Shown one piece after another: positions 42,826 through 52,178 of a stretch of 64,000 bases of DNA (position 1 is the first letter of the stretch; the number at the start of each line of letters is the position of its first letter). The translations under genes were made by a program, and so were the position numbers. The notes beneath the pieces were generated by a model. It had not been told where the DNA came from. It saw only the letters and a list, made by a program, of their open reading frames with translations, and did no database searches. The DNA comes from an uncultured Clostridia bacterium (GTDB lineage: Bacteria; Bacillota; Clostridia; Oscillospirales; Acutalibacteraceae). The stretch spans positions 1 through 64,000 of the forward strand of contig CAMNST010000005.1 of NCBI GenBank assembly GCA_946555465.1. Direction: 5' to 3'.

Positions 42826-42860
42826 GGGGTGCCCGTACTTATGTACGGGTGCCCTTTTTG
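42826..42860 (+). terminator. Very strong terminator in front of amt
   Basis: A 13-bp stem (GGGGTGCCCGTAC with GTACGGGTGCCCT, allowing two G-U pairs), four-base loop, then TTTTT. It ends about 32 bases before the amt start. I see no promoter between it and amt, so amt depends on read-through or antitermination. Confidence 0.85.
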
Positions 42861-42891
42861 TTTTTTACATACTTAAAAGGAGGATAAAATA

Positions 42892-44622
42892 ATGAGTATG
42901 GAAACAATTATTTCAGCCGTTAACGGCGAACTGTTCAGAGTCTGGTTTTTGATTGGTGCGGTTTTGGTGTTCTTTATGCAGTGCGGTTTTGCAATGGTGG
43001 AAAGTGGTTTTACCAGGGCAAAAAATGCAGGTAACATCATAATGAAAAACCTGATGGATTTTTGTATCGGAGCAGTTGTTTTTATACTGCTCGGTTTCGG
43101 TCTGATGATGGGCGAAGAATGTTTAGGCGGTCTTGTGGGAATGCCTACGCTCGGTCTTCTTACCGATTATGCGGGCAATGCCGAAAACTGGTCAAGTTTT
43201 CTGTTTAATCTTGTGTTCTGTGCAACTGCGGCAACGATTGTTTCGGGTGCCATGGCAGAACGCACAAAATTTTTGTCATACTGCGTTTACTCTGCGGTGA
43301 TTTCTGCTGTTGTGTATCCGATTGAAGCCGGATGGGTATGGAATCCCGAAGGCTGGCTTGTTGTTCGTGGTTTTCACGATTTTGCAGGTTCATGTGCAAT
43401 TCATATGGTTGGCGGTATAGCCGCTCTTATCGGTGCAATTTTTCTTGGCCCGCGTATCGGCAAGTATAAGGTTGATAAAAAAACAGGCAAAAAGAAAGCA
43501 AAGGCTATTCCGGGTCACAGTCTGACTCTCGGTGCTTTGGGCGTATTTATTCTTTGGTTCGGCTGGTATGGTTTTAATGGTGCGGCAGCAACATCTGTTG
43601 ATTCTCTTGCATCTATTTTTGTTACAACAACCTTATCTCCTGCAATAGCAACTGTTGTTACAATGTGCTTTACATGGATTAAAGACGGCAAACCGGATGT
43701 TTCAATGTCACTTAATGCCTCTCTTGCGGGACTTGTTGCTATTACTGCTTCGTGTGACTGCACAGATGCGTTGGGTTCAATGATTATCGGCGCCTTCTCA
43801 GGTATTCTTGTTGTGGTTGTTGTTGAACTTCTTGATAAAAAACTTCATATTGATGACCCTGTCGGTGCGGTTGCGGTTCATATGGCAAACGGCATGTGGG
43901 GAACTATTGCTGTAGGTCTTTTTTCAACGGGACAGGATGGTGTCGGAAAAGGTCTTTTCTATGGCGGAGGTTTCAGCCAGTTGGGTGTACAGTTGCTTGG
44001 CTTGGTCAGCGTTGCTGCATGGACTGCCGTTACAATGATGATTGTATTCTTCCTGATTAAAAAGACAATCGGGCTCAGAGTTACTGAAGAAGAGGAAATA
44101 AAAGGTCTTGATGCAACAGAACATAATCTTCCCTCAGCGTATGCTGATTTCATGCCTGTTGCAGGATATGCTCCGTCAAACAGCGGCAGTGCAGTTAAGC
44201 CTGCAGCATCTGTTGAAAAGGCTGTTCCCGTTGAAACATACACAACAAATGAAAATGCTGTTCTGACAAAAATTGTTATGGTGTTTAATCCTGCTAAATT
44301 TGAGGAAATCAAAACGGCAATGAATTCTATCGGTGTTACGGGAATGACTGTTACGAATGTTATGGGCTGCGGAACGCAGAAAGGTCATGTGAGAAAATAC
44401 CGTGGCGTAGAGATTGAGGAACTCAACCTTATGCCTAAGATGAAACTTGAAATGGTTGTGTCTGCTGTTCCTGTAAGTTCTGTTGTTGAAACAGCGCGAA
44501 AGGTGCTTTATACGGGCAATATCGGTGACGGTAAAATCTTTATTTATGACGTTGATGATGTTGTTAAAGTTCGTACCGGGGAGCATGGATATGATGCCTT
44601 GCAAGGCGAAGACGATGTTTGA
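42892..44622 (+). CDS. amt: Ammonium transporter fused to a PII regulatory domain
   Basis: A 576-residue fusion. Residues 1 to about 405 are an Amt channel with eleven helices (FAMVESGFTRAKN, FAGSCAIHMVGG, HSLTLGALGVFILWFGWYGFNG). A linker follows, and from about residue 457 a full PII-type domain (TKIVMVFNPAKFEEIK, GVTGMTVTNVMGCG, T-loop-like RKYRGVEIEELNLMPK, IGDGKIFIYDVDDVVKVRTGE). PII senses 2-oxoglutarate/ATP and gates Amt, so the channel carries its own regulator. AGGAGG precedes the ATG. Confidence 0.93.
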   Translation: MSMETIISAVNGELFRVWFLIGAVLVFFMQCGFAMVESGFTRAKNAGNIIMKNLMDFCIGAVVFILLGFGLMMGEECLGGLVGMPTLGLLTDYAGNAENWSSFLFNLVFCATAATIVSGAMAERTKFLSYCVYSAVISAVVYPIEAGWVWNPEGWLVVRGFHDFAGSCAIHMVGGIAALIGAIFLGPRIGKYKVDKKTGKKKAKAIPGHSLTLGALGVFILWFGWYGFNGAAATSVDSLASIFVTTTLSPAIATVVTMCFTWIKDGKPDVSMSLNASLAGLVAITASCDCTDALGSMIIGAFSGILVVVVVELLDKKLHIDDPVGAVAVHMANGMWGTIAVGLFSTGQDGVGKGLFYGGGFSQLGVQLLGLVSVAAWTAVTMMIVFFLIKKTIGLRVTEEEEIKGLDATEHNLPSAYADFMPVAGYAPSNSGSAVKPAASVEKAVPVETYTTNENAVLTKIVMVFNPAKFEEIKTAMNSIGVTGMTVTNVMGCGTQKGHVRKYRGVEIEELNLMPKMKLEMVVSAVPVSSVVETARKVLYTGNIGDGKIFIYDVDDVVKVRTGEHGYDALQGEDDV

Positions 44623-44639
44623 ATAAAATGAGTTGAGAG

Positions 44640-44677
44640 GCGGTTCTGTCTGTAAAACGGCAGAATCGCTATTTTTA
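44640..44677 (+). terminator. Terminator after amt
   Basis: GCGGTTCTG pairs with CAGAATCGC and is followed by ATTTTTATAAA. The next about 115 bases are very AT-rich with no gene. Confidence 0.75.
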
Positions 44678-44792
44678 TAAATATACTAAAAATACAATAA
44701 ATATGTTATAAATATACAAAAATATGAAAAATATATGTGATATTATACATAAACAACTTCTGATTTTGAAATATTTTCTATATCCTGAATAA

Positions 44793-44822
44793 TTGACGTA
44801 AAATGCTTTTTAGGTGTAAAAT
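44793..44822 (+). promoter_or_regulatory. Possible promoter of the glutamate synthase operon
   Basis: TTGACG (44793-44798), 18 bases, TAAAAT (44817-44822), about 35 bases before the first start codon. Confidence 0.5.
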
Positions 44823-44857
44823 TTAATTGTTGATAAATTATTTAAGGAGATGTGATT

Positions 44858-45958
44858 ATGCTCAGAGAGGGAGAAATAAGAATTCCTTCCGGCTGTGCCA
44901 TTGCCGCTATAATCGACAGAAAAGGCAAACGCATAAACGGTTCGGAAATTATTAAATCCATTGCACTTATGCATGACCGTTCAAACGGCCTCGGAGGCGG
45001 TTTTGCCGCTTACGGCATATATCCCGAGCATAAGGATGAATATGCCATCCATGTGTTTTTTGAAAGTTCGCAGGCAAGAAAAGAATGTGAAGATTATCTT
45101 TTCAGGCATTTTAATATTGACGTTGCCGAGAGAATACCCACAAAGCAGGTTGAAAGCATAGAAAAGGGACCTGATATATGGCGCTATTTCGGCAAGGCAA
45201 ACAGGGTTCGTATGAAAAATGCCCGTCTTGATGAACAGGAATATGTTGCCCAGTGTGTTACAAGAGTGAACAATGAAATAGAAGGTGCTTATATTTTTTC
45301 AAGCGGAAAAAATATGGGCTGTTTTAAAGCAGTCGGTTATCCTGAAGATGTCGGCGAGTTTTATATGCTTGATCAGTATGAGGCATATATATGGACTGCA
45401 CACGGAAGATTTCCTACAAATACGCCCGGCTGGTGGGGCGGTTCGCACCCATTCAATATTCTTGATTGGTCAATCGTTCATAACGGTGAAATTTCTTCTT
45501 ATGATGCTAACAGAAGATATATTGAACAGTTTGGTTATATTTGCACAATGCAGACAGATACCGAAGTTATTACATATCTTTTTGACCATTTGCTGCGCCA
45601 TCACAATCTGCCTATAGAGGTTGCTGCCGATGTTCTCACTGCTCCCGAATGGGAGGAAATCGACAGAATGGATGCGGATAAGAAAGAGTATTTCACAAAT
45701 CTCCGTTCCATTTATAACGGTGCGCTTGTCAACGGTCCGTTTTCGGTTATTCTCGGTTCAAACAAGGGTCTGCTGGCAATTAATGACCGCCTGAAACTTC
45801 GTTCGCTTACTGCTGCAACAAAAGGCAACAGGGCATATTTTGCTTCAGAAGAATCTGCAATCAGAATTATATGCCCCGACCCTGAAAAGGTATGGTCTGT
45901 ATCAGGTGCAGAACCTGTATTTATTCCTCTTGAAATGGATACGGAGGTGGAAGACTGA
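44858..45958 (+). CDS. Glutamate synthase, glutaminase (GltB1-type) subunit
   Basis: A 366-residue class II glutamine amidotransferase domain. IPSGCAIAAI near residue 13 would give the catalytic N-terminal Cys after propeptide removal; AHGRFPTNTPGWWGG, HNGEISSYDANRRYIEQ and MQTDTEVITY are class II motifs. It releases ammonia from glutamine for the synthase subunit. AAGGAGATG precedes ATG 44858. Its stop overlaps the next start by one base. Confidence 0.85.
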   Translation: MLREGEIRIPSGCAIAAIIDRKGKRINGSEIIKSIALMHDRSNGLGGGFAAYGIYPEHKDEYAIHVFFESSQARKECEDYLFRHFNIDVAERIPTKQVESIEKGPDIWRYFGKANRVRMKNARLDEQEYVAQCVTRVNNEIEGAYIFSSGKNMGCFKAVGYPEDVGEFYMLDQYEAYIWTAHGRFPTNTPGWWGGSHPFNILDWSIVHNGEISSYDANRRYIEQFGYICTMQTDTEVITYLFDHLLRHHNLPIEVAADVLTAPEWEEIDRMDADKKEYFTNLRSIYNGALVNGPFSVILGSNKGLLAINDRLKLRSLTAATKGNRAYFASEESAIRIICPDPEKVWSVSGAEPVFIPLEMDTEVED

Positions 45959-47460
45959 TGATTCATTATATTCCGCGAAGATTTACGGTAGTACGTGATA
46001 AATCTCTTTGTATTGACTGCGGCTGCTGTGTGCGCCAGTGTTCAAACGAATGTCATTATTTTGATGATGACGGCAAAACAGTGCTTTGCAATTCAAACAA
46101 CTGTGTGGCATGTCACCGCTGCGTTGATCTCTGCCCCACAGGTGCACTTAGAATAGAAAAATATGTTTGTGACTATCGTGAAAATGCAAACTGGACTGCG
46201 CAGTATCAGCAGGAAATCTGCCGTCAGGCAGAAACCGGCTCTGTGCTTCTTTCGGCAATGGGAACCCCTAAGGCGTATCCGATTTACTGGGATAAAATTC
46301 TGCTCAATGCATCTCAGGTAACAAACCCGTCTATCGACCCGTTAAGAGAGCCGATGGAAATACGCACCATTCTTGGCAGAAAACCTGAAAAACTTGAGGT
46401 TGAGGGAAAAGGCAAATCAATAACAAAAATGCCGCCTCAGGTTATGATTGAAACACCTATTATGTTTTCGGCTATGAGTTTCGGTTCAATTTCGCTCAAT
46501 GCCCAAAAATCACTGGCAATGGCGGCAAAAAAACTCGGAACATTGTTTAATACAGGTGAAGGCGGTCTTCATCCTGATCTTGCCGATTACGGTGACTGTG
46601 CTGTTGTTCAGGTTGCATCGGGAAGATTTGGTGTACACAAAGGATATCTTGAAAACTCAAAATTTGTTGAAATAAAAATCGGTCAGGGTGCAAAACCGGG
46701 TATCGGCGGGCATCTGCCCGGTGAAAAAGTTAATGTTGAAGTATCAAATGCCCGTATGATTCCGGAGGGTTCCGATGCCATTTCTCCTGCACCTCATCAT
46801 GATATTTATTCAATAGAAGATTTACGCCAGTTAATATGGTCGCTTAAACAGGCAACAGACGGCAAAAAGCCTGTATCCGTTAAAATTGCTGCTGTTCATA
46901 ACGCGGCCGCTATCGTATCAGGCTGTGCAAGAGCAGGTGCCGATATAATTGTTATTGACGGTTTCAGAGGCGGAACAGGTGCCGCTCCGACACGTATTCG
47001 CGATAATGTCGGTATTCCTGTTGAACTTGCCCTTGCCGCAGCAGATCAGAGACTTCGTGATGAGGGAATACGTTCAACCGTATCGCTTGTTGCGGCAGGG
47101 TCTTTCCGCTGCTCATCTGATATAGTTAAGGCTATTGCTCTTGGTGCAGATGCCTGTTATATTGCTTCTGCTCCTCTTATTGCAATGGGATGCCATATGT
47201 GTCAGACCTGCAATACAGGAAAATGCAACTGGGGTATTGCAACGCAGAGACCTGATTTAACAAAGCGTCTTAATCCTGAAATTGCTCATATAAGAGTAAT
47301 GAATCTGATTCATGCATGGAATCACGAAATAAAAGAAATAATGGGCGGTATGGGTATAAATTCCATCGACTCTTTAAGAGGAAACAGACTTATGCTCAGA
47401 GGTATCGGTTTAACGGAAAAAGAACTTGAAATCCTCGGAATAAAACACGCAGGAGAATAG
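45958..47460 (+). CDS. Glutamate synthase, FMN/Fe-S synthase (GltB2-type) subunit
   Basis: A 500-residue protein: an N-terminal two-cluster ferredoxin segment (CIDCGCCVRQC and CVACHRCVDLCPTGA), then the FMN-binding glutamate synthase barrel with MSFGSISLNAQKSLAMAA, NTGEGG, GGHLPGEKV and SPAPHHDIYSIEDL, and the cluster motif GCHMCQTCNTGKCNWGIATQ. It joins ammonia to 2-oxoglutarate. The arrangement is the archaeal/clostridial split form. Confidence 0.93.
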   Translation: MIHYIPRRFTVVRDKSLCIDCGCCVRQCSNECHYFDDDGKTVLCNSNNCVACHRCVDLCPTGALRIEKYVCDYRENANWTAQYQQEICRQAETGSVLLSAMGTPKAYPIYWDKILLNASQVTNPSIDPLREPMEIRTILGRKPEKLEVEGKGKSITKMPPQVMIETPIMFSAMSFGSISLNAQKSLAMAAKKLGTLFNTGEGGLHPDLADYGDCAVVQVASGRFGVHKGYLENSKFVEIKIGQGAKPGIGGHLPGEKVNVEVSNARMIPEGSDAISPAPHHDIYSIEDLRQLIWSLKQATDGKKPVSVKIAAVHNAAAIVSGCARAGADIIVIDGFRGGTGAAPTRIRDNVGIPVELALAAADQRLRDEGIRSTVSLVAAGSFRCSSDIVKAIALGADACYIASAPLIAMGCHMCQTCNTGKCNWGIATQRPDLTKRLNPEIAHIRVMNLIHAWNHEIKEIMGGMGINSIDSLRGNRLMLRGIGLTEKELEILGIKHAGE

Positions 47461-47472
47461 GAGGCAGAGAAT

Positions 47473-47910
47473 ATGAAAAAAGTGTTTGCAAGAGAAGAAC
47501 TTTGCGTAAACTGCCGTCTCTGCGAGGTTTACTGCAAAACAAATCATTCAAAATCAAAAGATGTGGTTAAGGCATATAAAGTTGAAAATCCTGCTCCTGT
47601 CAGCAGAATTTCCGTTTATGGTGACAAGATTGTGTCTGTTGCCGTAAACTGCCGTCATTGTGATGATCCTGCATGTGTTAAGGCTTGCATTACAGGGGCA
47701 ATGACCAAAGATAAAAAAACAGGAATTGTTTCTGTCAATGAGGATAAGTGTATAGGCTGTATGACTTGTCTTGCTGTTTGCCCCGTTGGTTGTATAAAAA
47801 CAGGCAGCATTGCTTTTAAGTGTGATTTATGCGGCGGTGAGGAACCCGCCTGTGTAAAAAACTGCCCGAACAATGCCCTTTTATGGCTTGAAACAGGAGG
47901 TGCTGATTAA
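47473..47910 (+). CDS. Four-cluster ferredoxin-type electron carrier
   Basis: A 145-residue protein with four Cys groups: CVNCRLCEVYC, CRHCDDPACVKAC, CIGCMTCLAVC and CDLCGGEEPACVKNC, the pattern of HycB/DmsB-type ferredoxins. It should carry electrons between the flavin subunit that follows and the synthase subunit before it. GGAGGCAGAG precedes the ATG. It overlaps the next start by one base. Confidence 0.9.
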   Translation: MKKVFAREELCVNCRLCEVYCKTNHSKSKDVVKAYKVENPAPVSRISVYGDKIVSVAVNCRHCDDPACVKACITGAMTKDKKTGIVSVNEDKCIGCMTCLAVCPVGCIKTGSIAFKCDLCGGEEPACVKNCPNNALLWLETGGAD

Positions 47911-49172
47911 TGAATTATGTTATTATCGGAGCATCTGCTGCAGGTCTTGCAGCGGCTGAATCTATCAGAAAATATGATAAAGAATCTGCTGTAACCGTTC
48001 TTACCGAAGAAGAATATCTTCCTTATTCAAGACCGTCAATCAGTTATTACCTTAAAGGCAAAGTTAAAGAAAACGATATGCCTCTCAGAAAATCTGCCTA
48101 TTATAAATCGCAGAAGATTGATATTGTAACCGCTTCAAAGGTAACGGCAGTTGATACAGAAAATAAAATCGTTAAAGCAGGCAGAAAAAATTATTTCTAT
48201 GATAAATTGTGTTTCTGCACAGGCTCAAAACCCTTTGTGCCTCCCATGGAAAATGTTTCCGGCAAGTCAAATGCGCTTACTTTTCTTGATATTGCTTCGG
48301 CAAAACAGATAAAAAAACTTGCATGTAATAAAACAAGAGCGGTTGTAATCGGTGCCGGGCTTATCGGTATGAAAGCCGCTGAAGGACTTGTAAAAATTTG
48401 CAAAAGTGTTGATGTTGTTGAACTTTCACCAAGGGTTTTGCCGTCAATTCTTGACGAAGTATCTTCAAAACAGGTTAAAAAGCATCTTGAAGAAAACGGC
48501 ATAAAATTTCATCTTGGCAATACAGTTGTAAAAGCATCATCAAAAGGAAAAGAAATAACAGCGGTAACACTTAAAGACGGAAAAAAACTTGCATGTGATT
48601 TGCTTGTTCTTGCAGTTGGTGTAAGGCCTTGTGTTGATCTTGCTGAGAAGGCAGGGCTTGAAGTTGACAGGGGAATTATTACCGATTATGAAACAATGCA
48701 GACGAGTGATAAAGATATCTATGCAGCGGGTGACTGCTGTGTTTCAAAAGATATGCTTGACGGCTCAAAGAAAATAATAGCCCTTTGGCCGAATGCAGTG
48801 CAGCAAGGAACTGCTGCCGGTGCCCAAATGGCAGGCCGGGATTTAAAAACCGGCGGAACATACAGCGTAAATGCTATAGATTTTTTCGGACTGAGAATTT
48901 GCACATGCGGTCTTATTAATGCCGGGGGTGAACCGTATTCCGATCAAATAAAGCAGGATGGCAGTTCCTATAAGCGCCTTGTGTTTGAGGGCGACAGGCT
49001 TGTCGGTTACGTGCTTATAAATTCAAGTGAAAATGCAGGTATATATACAAGTCTTATTTCAAATAAAATCAGCCTTGATACGCTTGAAAAAGATATTATG
49101 GAAACACCGTCACTGTTTATGTTTGATAAAGAAACAAGAATTTCAAAACTGAGAGGGGGCGTTAATATATGA
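47910..49172 (+). CDS. FAD-dependent NAD(P)H oxidoreductase (glutamate synthase-associated)
   Basis: A 420-residue two-dinucleotide-fold flavoprotein. FAD motif YVIIGASAAGLAAAESI at the start, second motif VVIGAGLIGMKAAEGL for NAD(P), and the late IYAAGDCC. It resembles rubredoxin/nitrite reductase-type oxidoreductases rather than bacterial GltD, so electrons could come from NAD(P)H and flow via the adjacent ferredoxin. It overlaps the next gene by four bases. Confidence 0.88.
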   Translation: MNYVIIGASAAGLAAAESIRKYDKESAVTVLTEEEYLPYSRPSISYYLKGKVKENDMPLRKSAYYKSQKIDIVTASKVTAVDTENKIVKAGRKNYFYDKLCFCTGSKPFVPPMENVSGKSNALTFLDIASAKQIKKLACNKTRAVVIGAGLIGMKAAEGLVKICKSVDVVELSPRVLPSILDEVSSKQVKKHLEENGIKFHLGNTVVKASSKGKEITAVTLKDGKKLACDLLVLAVGVRPCVDLAEKAGLEVDRGIITDYETMQTSDKDIYAAGDCCVSKDMLDGSKKIIALWPNAVQQGTAAGAQMAGRDLKTGGTYSVNAIDFFGLRICTCGLINAGGEPYSDQIKQDGSSYKRLVFEGDRLVGYVLINSSENAGIYTSLISNKISLDTLEKDIMETPSLFMFDKETRISKLRGGVNI

Positions 49173-49903
49173 CGATTGAAGCAGGACTTACACGCTATGA
49201 AGAGATAAACGCTCAGATTAAGAAAAGCCTTGAAAATAAGAATAAAGTAACGGTTAAGGATGTCAATGGCCAGCGTTATATCGGCTGTGCACTTGATGAG
49301 GGCAAAACGATTGAAGTGTGGGGAACTCCCGGAAATGATATGGCTTGTTATCTTAACGGAGGAAAAGTTGTTGTACACGGCAACGGTCAGGATGCAGTCG
49401 GCAATACAATGAACGGCGGCGAAATTATTATTCACGGTCATTCAGGAGATGCCCTCGGTTATGGTATGCGTGACGGTCAGATTTATGTTAAAGACAATGT
49501 GGCCTGCCGCGGCGGCATACATATGAAAGAGTTTCGCAGTATGCGCCCCGTTCTTGTTATCGGCAATAATGCAGGCTCGTTTTTGGGTGAATATATGGCA
49601 GGGGGAACTATCGTTCTTCTCGGTCTCGGTCTTAAAAGAGGAGAAAAACTTTTCGGTACGCACTGTGCATCAGGCATGCACGGCGGAAAAATATTTGTCA
49701 GAGGAAGTTTTCCTAAAGAAAACCTCAGTGAGAATATAAAGATTGTTTCTCTGAATGAAGCAGATAAAAAGGAACTTGAAGGATATGTAAAAAAATACTG
49801 CAGATATTTCGGCACGGATTTTAAAGAAATTATGTCAAAACCCTTTAAAAAACTTGTTCCTGCAACTTCAAGACCATATGCAAATCTTTATACGGCAAAT
49901 TAA
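49169..49903 (+). CDS. Glutamate synthase GXGXG-domain (GltB3-type) subunit
   Basis: A 244-residue right-handed beta-helix of the GltB C-terminal GXGXG type: repeated G-x-x-x-G-x-(V/I) turns such as GGKVVVHGNGQDAVGNTMNGGEI are visible between residues 60 and 180. It is the structural third of the split enzyme. ATGA overlap with the previous gene. Confidence 0.9.
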   Translation: MTIEAGLTRYEEINAQIKKSLENKNKVTVKDVNGQRYIGCALDEGKTIEVWGTPGNDMACYLNGGKVVVHGNGQDAVGNTMNGGEIIIHGHSGDALGYGMRDGQIYVKDNVACRGGIHMKEFRSMRPVLVIGNNAGSFLGEYMAGGTIVLLGLGLKRGEKLFGTHCASGMHGGKIFVRGSFPKENLSENIKIVSLNEADKKELEGYVKKYCRYFGTDFKEIMSKPFKKLVPATSRPYANLYTAN

Positions 49904-49915
49904 TTAGGAGAAACA

Positions 49916-51367
49916 ATGTTTAATAATCTTCACGAAGAATGCGGAGTTTTCGGCATTTTTGAAACAAAAACAACGGATGTTGCCCATTCGGCTTATCTTG
50001 CTCTTTATGCTTTGCAGCATAGAGGGCAGGAATGCTGCGGCATTGCAGTGAATGATGACGGCGTTTTCAGGCATCATAAGGGTGACGGCCTTGTGCCCGA
50101 TGTTTTTACAAGAGAACGTCTTAACTATCTATCAACAGGTAATATGGCAATAGGCCATGTTCGCTATTCAACAACAGGCGGAAAGAATGCCAATAATATT
50201 CAGCCTCTTGTTATCCGCCATATTAAGGGTAATCTTGCAGTTGCTCACAACGGAAATCTTGTTAATGCACCTGATTTAAGAAAAAAGTTTGAACTGAAAG
50301 GTGCAATTTTTCATGGTACTTCCGATACCGAGTCAATCGCGTATTCAATCGTTTCCGAAAGGCTTACAAGCAAAAGCACCGAAGAAGCAGTTGAAAAAGT
50401 TATGCATAGCATCAGAGGCGCATATTCCTGTGTTGTTATGACGGCAACAAAACTGATTGCCTTTCGTGACCCGAATGGTTTCAGACCGCTTTGTCTCGGC
50501 AAAACAGATGATGGCGCATGGATCGTTTCTTCAGAAACCTGTGCGCTTGATACTTTAGGGGCAGAATTTGTTCGCGATATAAAAGCGGGTGAGATTGTTG
50601 TCATCGGCAGAGACGGTGTAAAATCCATTGAAACCCATTGCAAAGGCAAAAGTTCAATGTGCGTGTTTGAATATATTTATTTTGCACGTCCCGATTCTGT
50701 TATTGAAAACACATCGGTTCAGCATGCAAGAATGCGTGCCGGTGCATTTCTTGCCAAAGAGCATCCTGTTGATGCAGATATTGTTATAGGTGTTCCTGAT
50801 TCCGGACTTGATGCCGCACTTGGTTATGCAAACGAAAGCGGTATTCCCTATGGTGTGGGTTTTATAAAAAACAGATATATAGGAAGAAGTTTTATTGAAC
50901 CTACCCAAAGCCTCCGTTCAGATGCGGTAAGAATAAAACTTAATGTTGTTAAAGAAAATATCAGGGGAAAAAGAGTTATTATGATTGATGATTCCATTGT
51001 CCGCGGAACAACCTGTGCCAGAATTGTAAATCTTCTCCGCGAGGCAGGGGCGAAAGAGGTTCATATGAGAATTTCATCACCTCCGTTTAAATATCCCTGT
51101 TTCTTCGGAACGGATGTTGACTCTCAGGAAAATCTGATTGCCTGTAAATTTAACAGTGCAGAAGATATTGCAAAAGAAATCGGTGTTGACAGTCTTGGCT
51201 ATCTTTCGATAGAGGCAACGCATAAACTTGCTTTCCGTTCAGAATGCGGTTTATGTGATGGCTGTTTTACGGGCAGTTATCCCATCGAAGTTCCTAAAGA
51301 ACAGACAAAAGATAAGTTTGAGGAAAAGTTAAACAGTTTTTCAGCCTATTACCAGGCGCTTGACTAA
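49916..51367 (+). CDS. purF: Amidophosphoribosyltransferase
   Basis: A 483-residue class II amidotransferase that makes phosphoribosylamine from PRPP and glutamine, the first step of purine synthesis. The propeptide ends before Cys9 (HEECGVFGIF). LYALQHRGQECCGIAV, GHVRYSTTGG, the PRPP loop VIMIDDSIVRGTT and the terminal Cys-bearing ECGLCDGCFTG (Fe-S ligands) are present. It ends the operon with the glutamate synthase genes, linking glutamine supply and use. Confidence 0.94.
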   Translation: MFNNLHEECGVFGIFETKTTDVAHSAYLALYALQHRGQECCGIAVNDDGVFRHHKGDGLVPDVFTRERLNYLSTGNMAIGHVRYSTTGGKNANNIQPLVIRHIKGNLAVAHNGNLVNAPDLRKKFELKGAIFHGTSDTESIAYSIVSERLTSKSTEEAVEKVMHSIRGAYSCVVMTATKLIAFRDPNGFRPLCLGKTDDGAWIVSSETCALDTLGAEFVRDIKAGEIVVIGRDGVKSIETHCKGKSSMCVFEYIYFARPDSVIENTSVQHARMRAGAFLAKEHPVDADIVIGVPDSGLDAALGYANESGIPYGVGFIKNRYIGRSFIEPTQSLRSDAVRIKLNVVKENIRGKRVIMIDDSIVRGTTCARIVNLLREAGAKEVHMRISSPPFKYPCFFGTDVDSQENLIACKFNSAEDIAKEIGVDSLGYLSIEATHKLAFRSECGLCDGCFTGSYPIEVPKEQTKDKFEEKLNSFSAYYQALD

Positions 51368-51389
51368 TAATTCATACTAATATAAAATA

Positions 51390-51428
51390 TAAAGGTGATT
51401 GCAGTCTTAAACTGTAAATCACCTTTTT
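51390..51428 (+). terminator. Terminator after purF
   Basis: AAAGGTGATT and AATCACCTTT form a 10-bp stem, and TTGC follows. Confidence 0.85.
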
Positions 51429-51444
51429 GCTTTGATGAATTTTT

Positions 51445-52149
51445 ATGTGTGGTGAGTTCTTGAAAAAGATTGTCAGAATTTCCGGAATACTATTTGCTGT
51501 TTTGATGGTTGCGGTATTTGTGTTGTCAGGCGTTTATTATTTTTCTGTTGACCGTTCGGCTGAATTTAACGGCGAAGAGGTATATTATAACGGTGATACA
51601 TATGTAATGTGTTATGGTGAATACAGTCAGGGAAAAAGAATTGCCAAAACAAAAAACGGATGGAATATTCATGAAGTTGAGGAGGATAGTACGCACAACT
51701 TTATTGTTGCAAGACAGTTCCTTGATCAGTATTTATATGTAAATGAAGATTATGTTATACCAACAGGCGGAACAATTTCTGCGGTTGTATGGGATGGTTA
51801 TTATATAACAGATAAAGAATTCTGTTGCGAATTCAGCAGAATTATTGCAAAGCGTAAAACGGACTTTGCGTATGAAACAGAGGGAATCTTTTTACTTAAT
51901 GATAATCAGAAAATGAAACAGGTTTATTTAAGTTATAATGAATGCCCTGTTGCAACAAATTTTGCCGGATATATGGGCAAAGTGAATGGGCAGTGGGTAA
52001 TCACAACGCATATTTCAGATGACCAAATTCATCCTGACGGCTCACCAAAGGCGTATACTGTTGAATGTTACATTATTCCCGATGATTTTATAGAATGTAT
52101 TGAAAACGATTTGAAAGATGGTAACGAAATATTAAAAAACACTTTTTAG
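51445..52149 (+). CDS. Membrane-anchored protein, unknown function
   Basis: A 234-residue protein with one N-terminal transmembrane helix (about 12-33) and a predicted extracellular domain rich in Tyr and Asp (VYYNGDTYVMCYGEY). No lipobox. I do not recognise a family. The start is uncertain: ATG 51445 is used, but TTG 51460 is possible. Next to the MscS gene. Confidence 0.6.
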   Translation: MCGEFLKKIVRISGILFAVLMVAVFVLSGVYYFSVDRSAEFNGEEVYYNGDTYVMCYGEYSQGKRIAKTKNGWNIHEVEEDSTHNFIVARQFLDQYLYVNEDYVIPTGGTISAVVWDGYYITDKEFCCEFSRIIAKRKTDFAYETEGIFLLNDNQKMKQVYLSYNECPVATNFAGYMGKVNGQWVITTHISDDQIHPDGSPKAYTVECYIIPDDFIECIENDLKDGNEILKNTF

Positions 52150-52178
52150 AATGATATAAGTTTTTACGGAGATTTATT

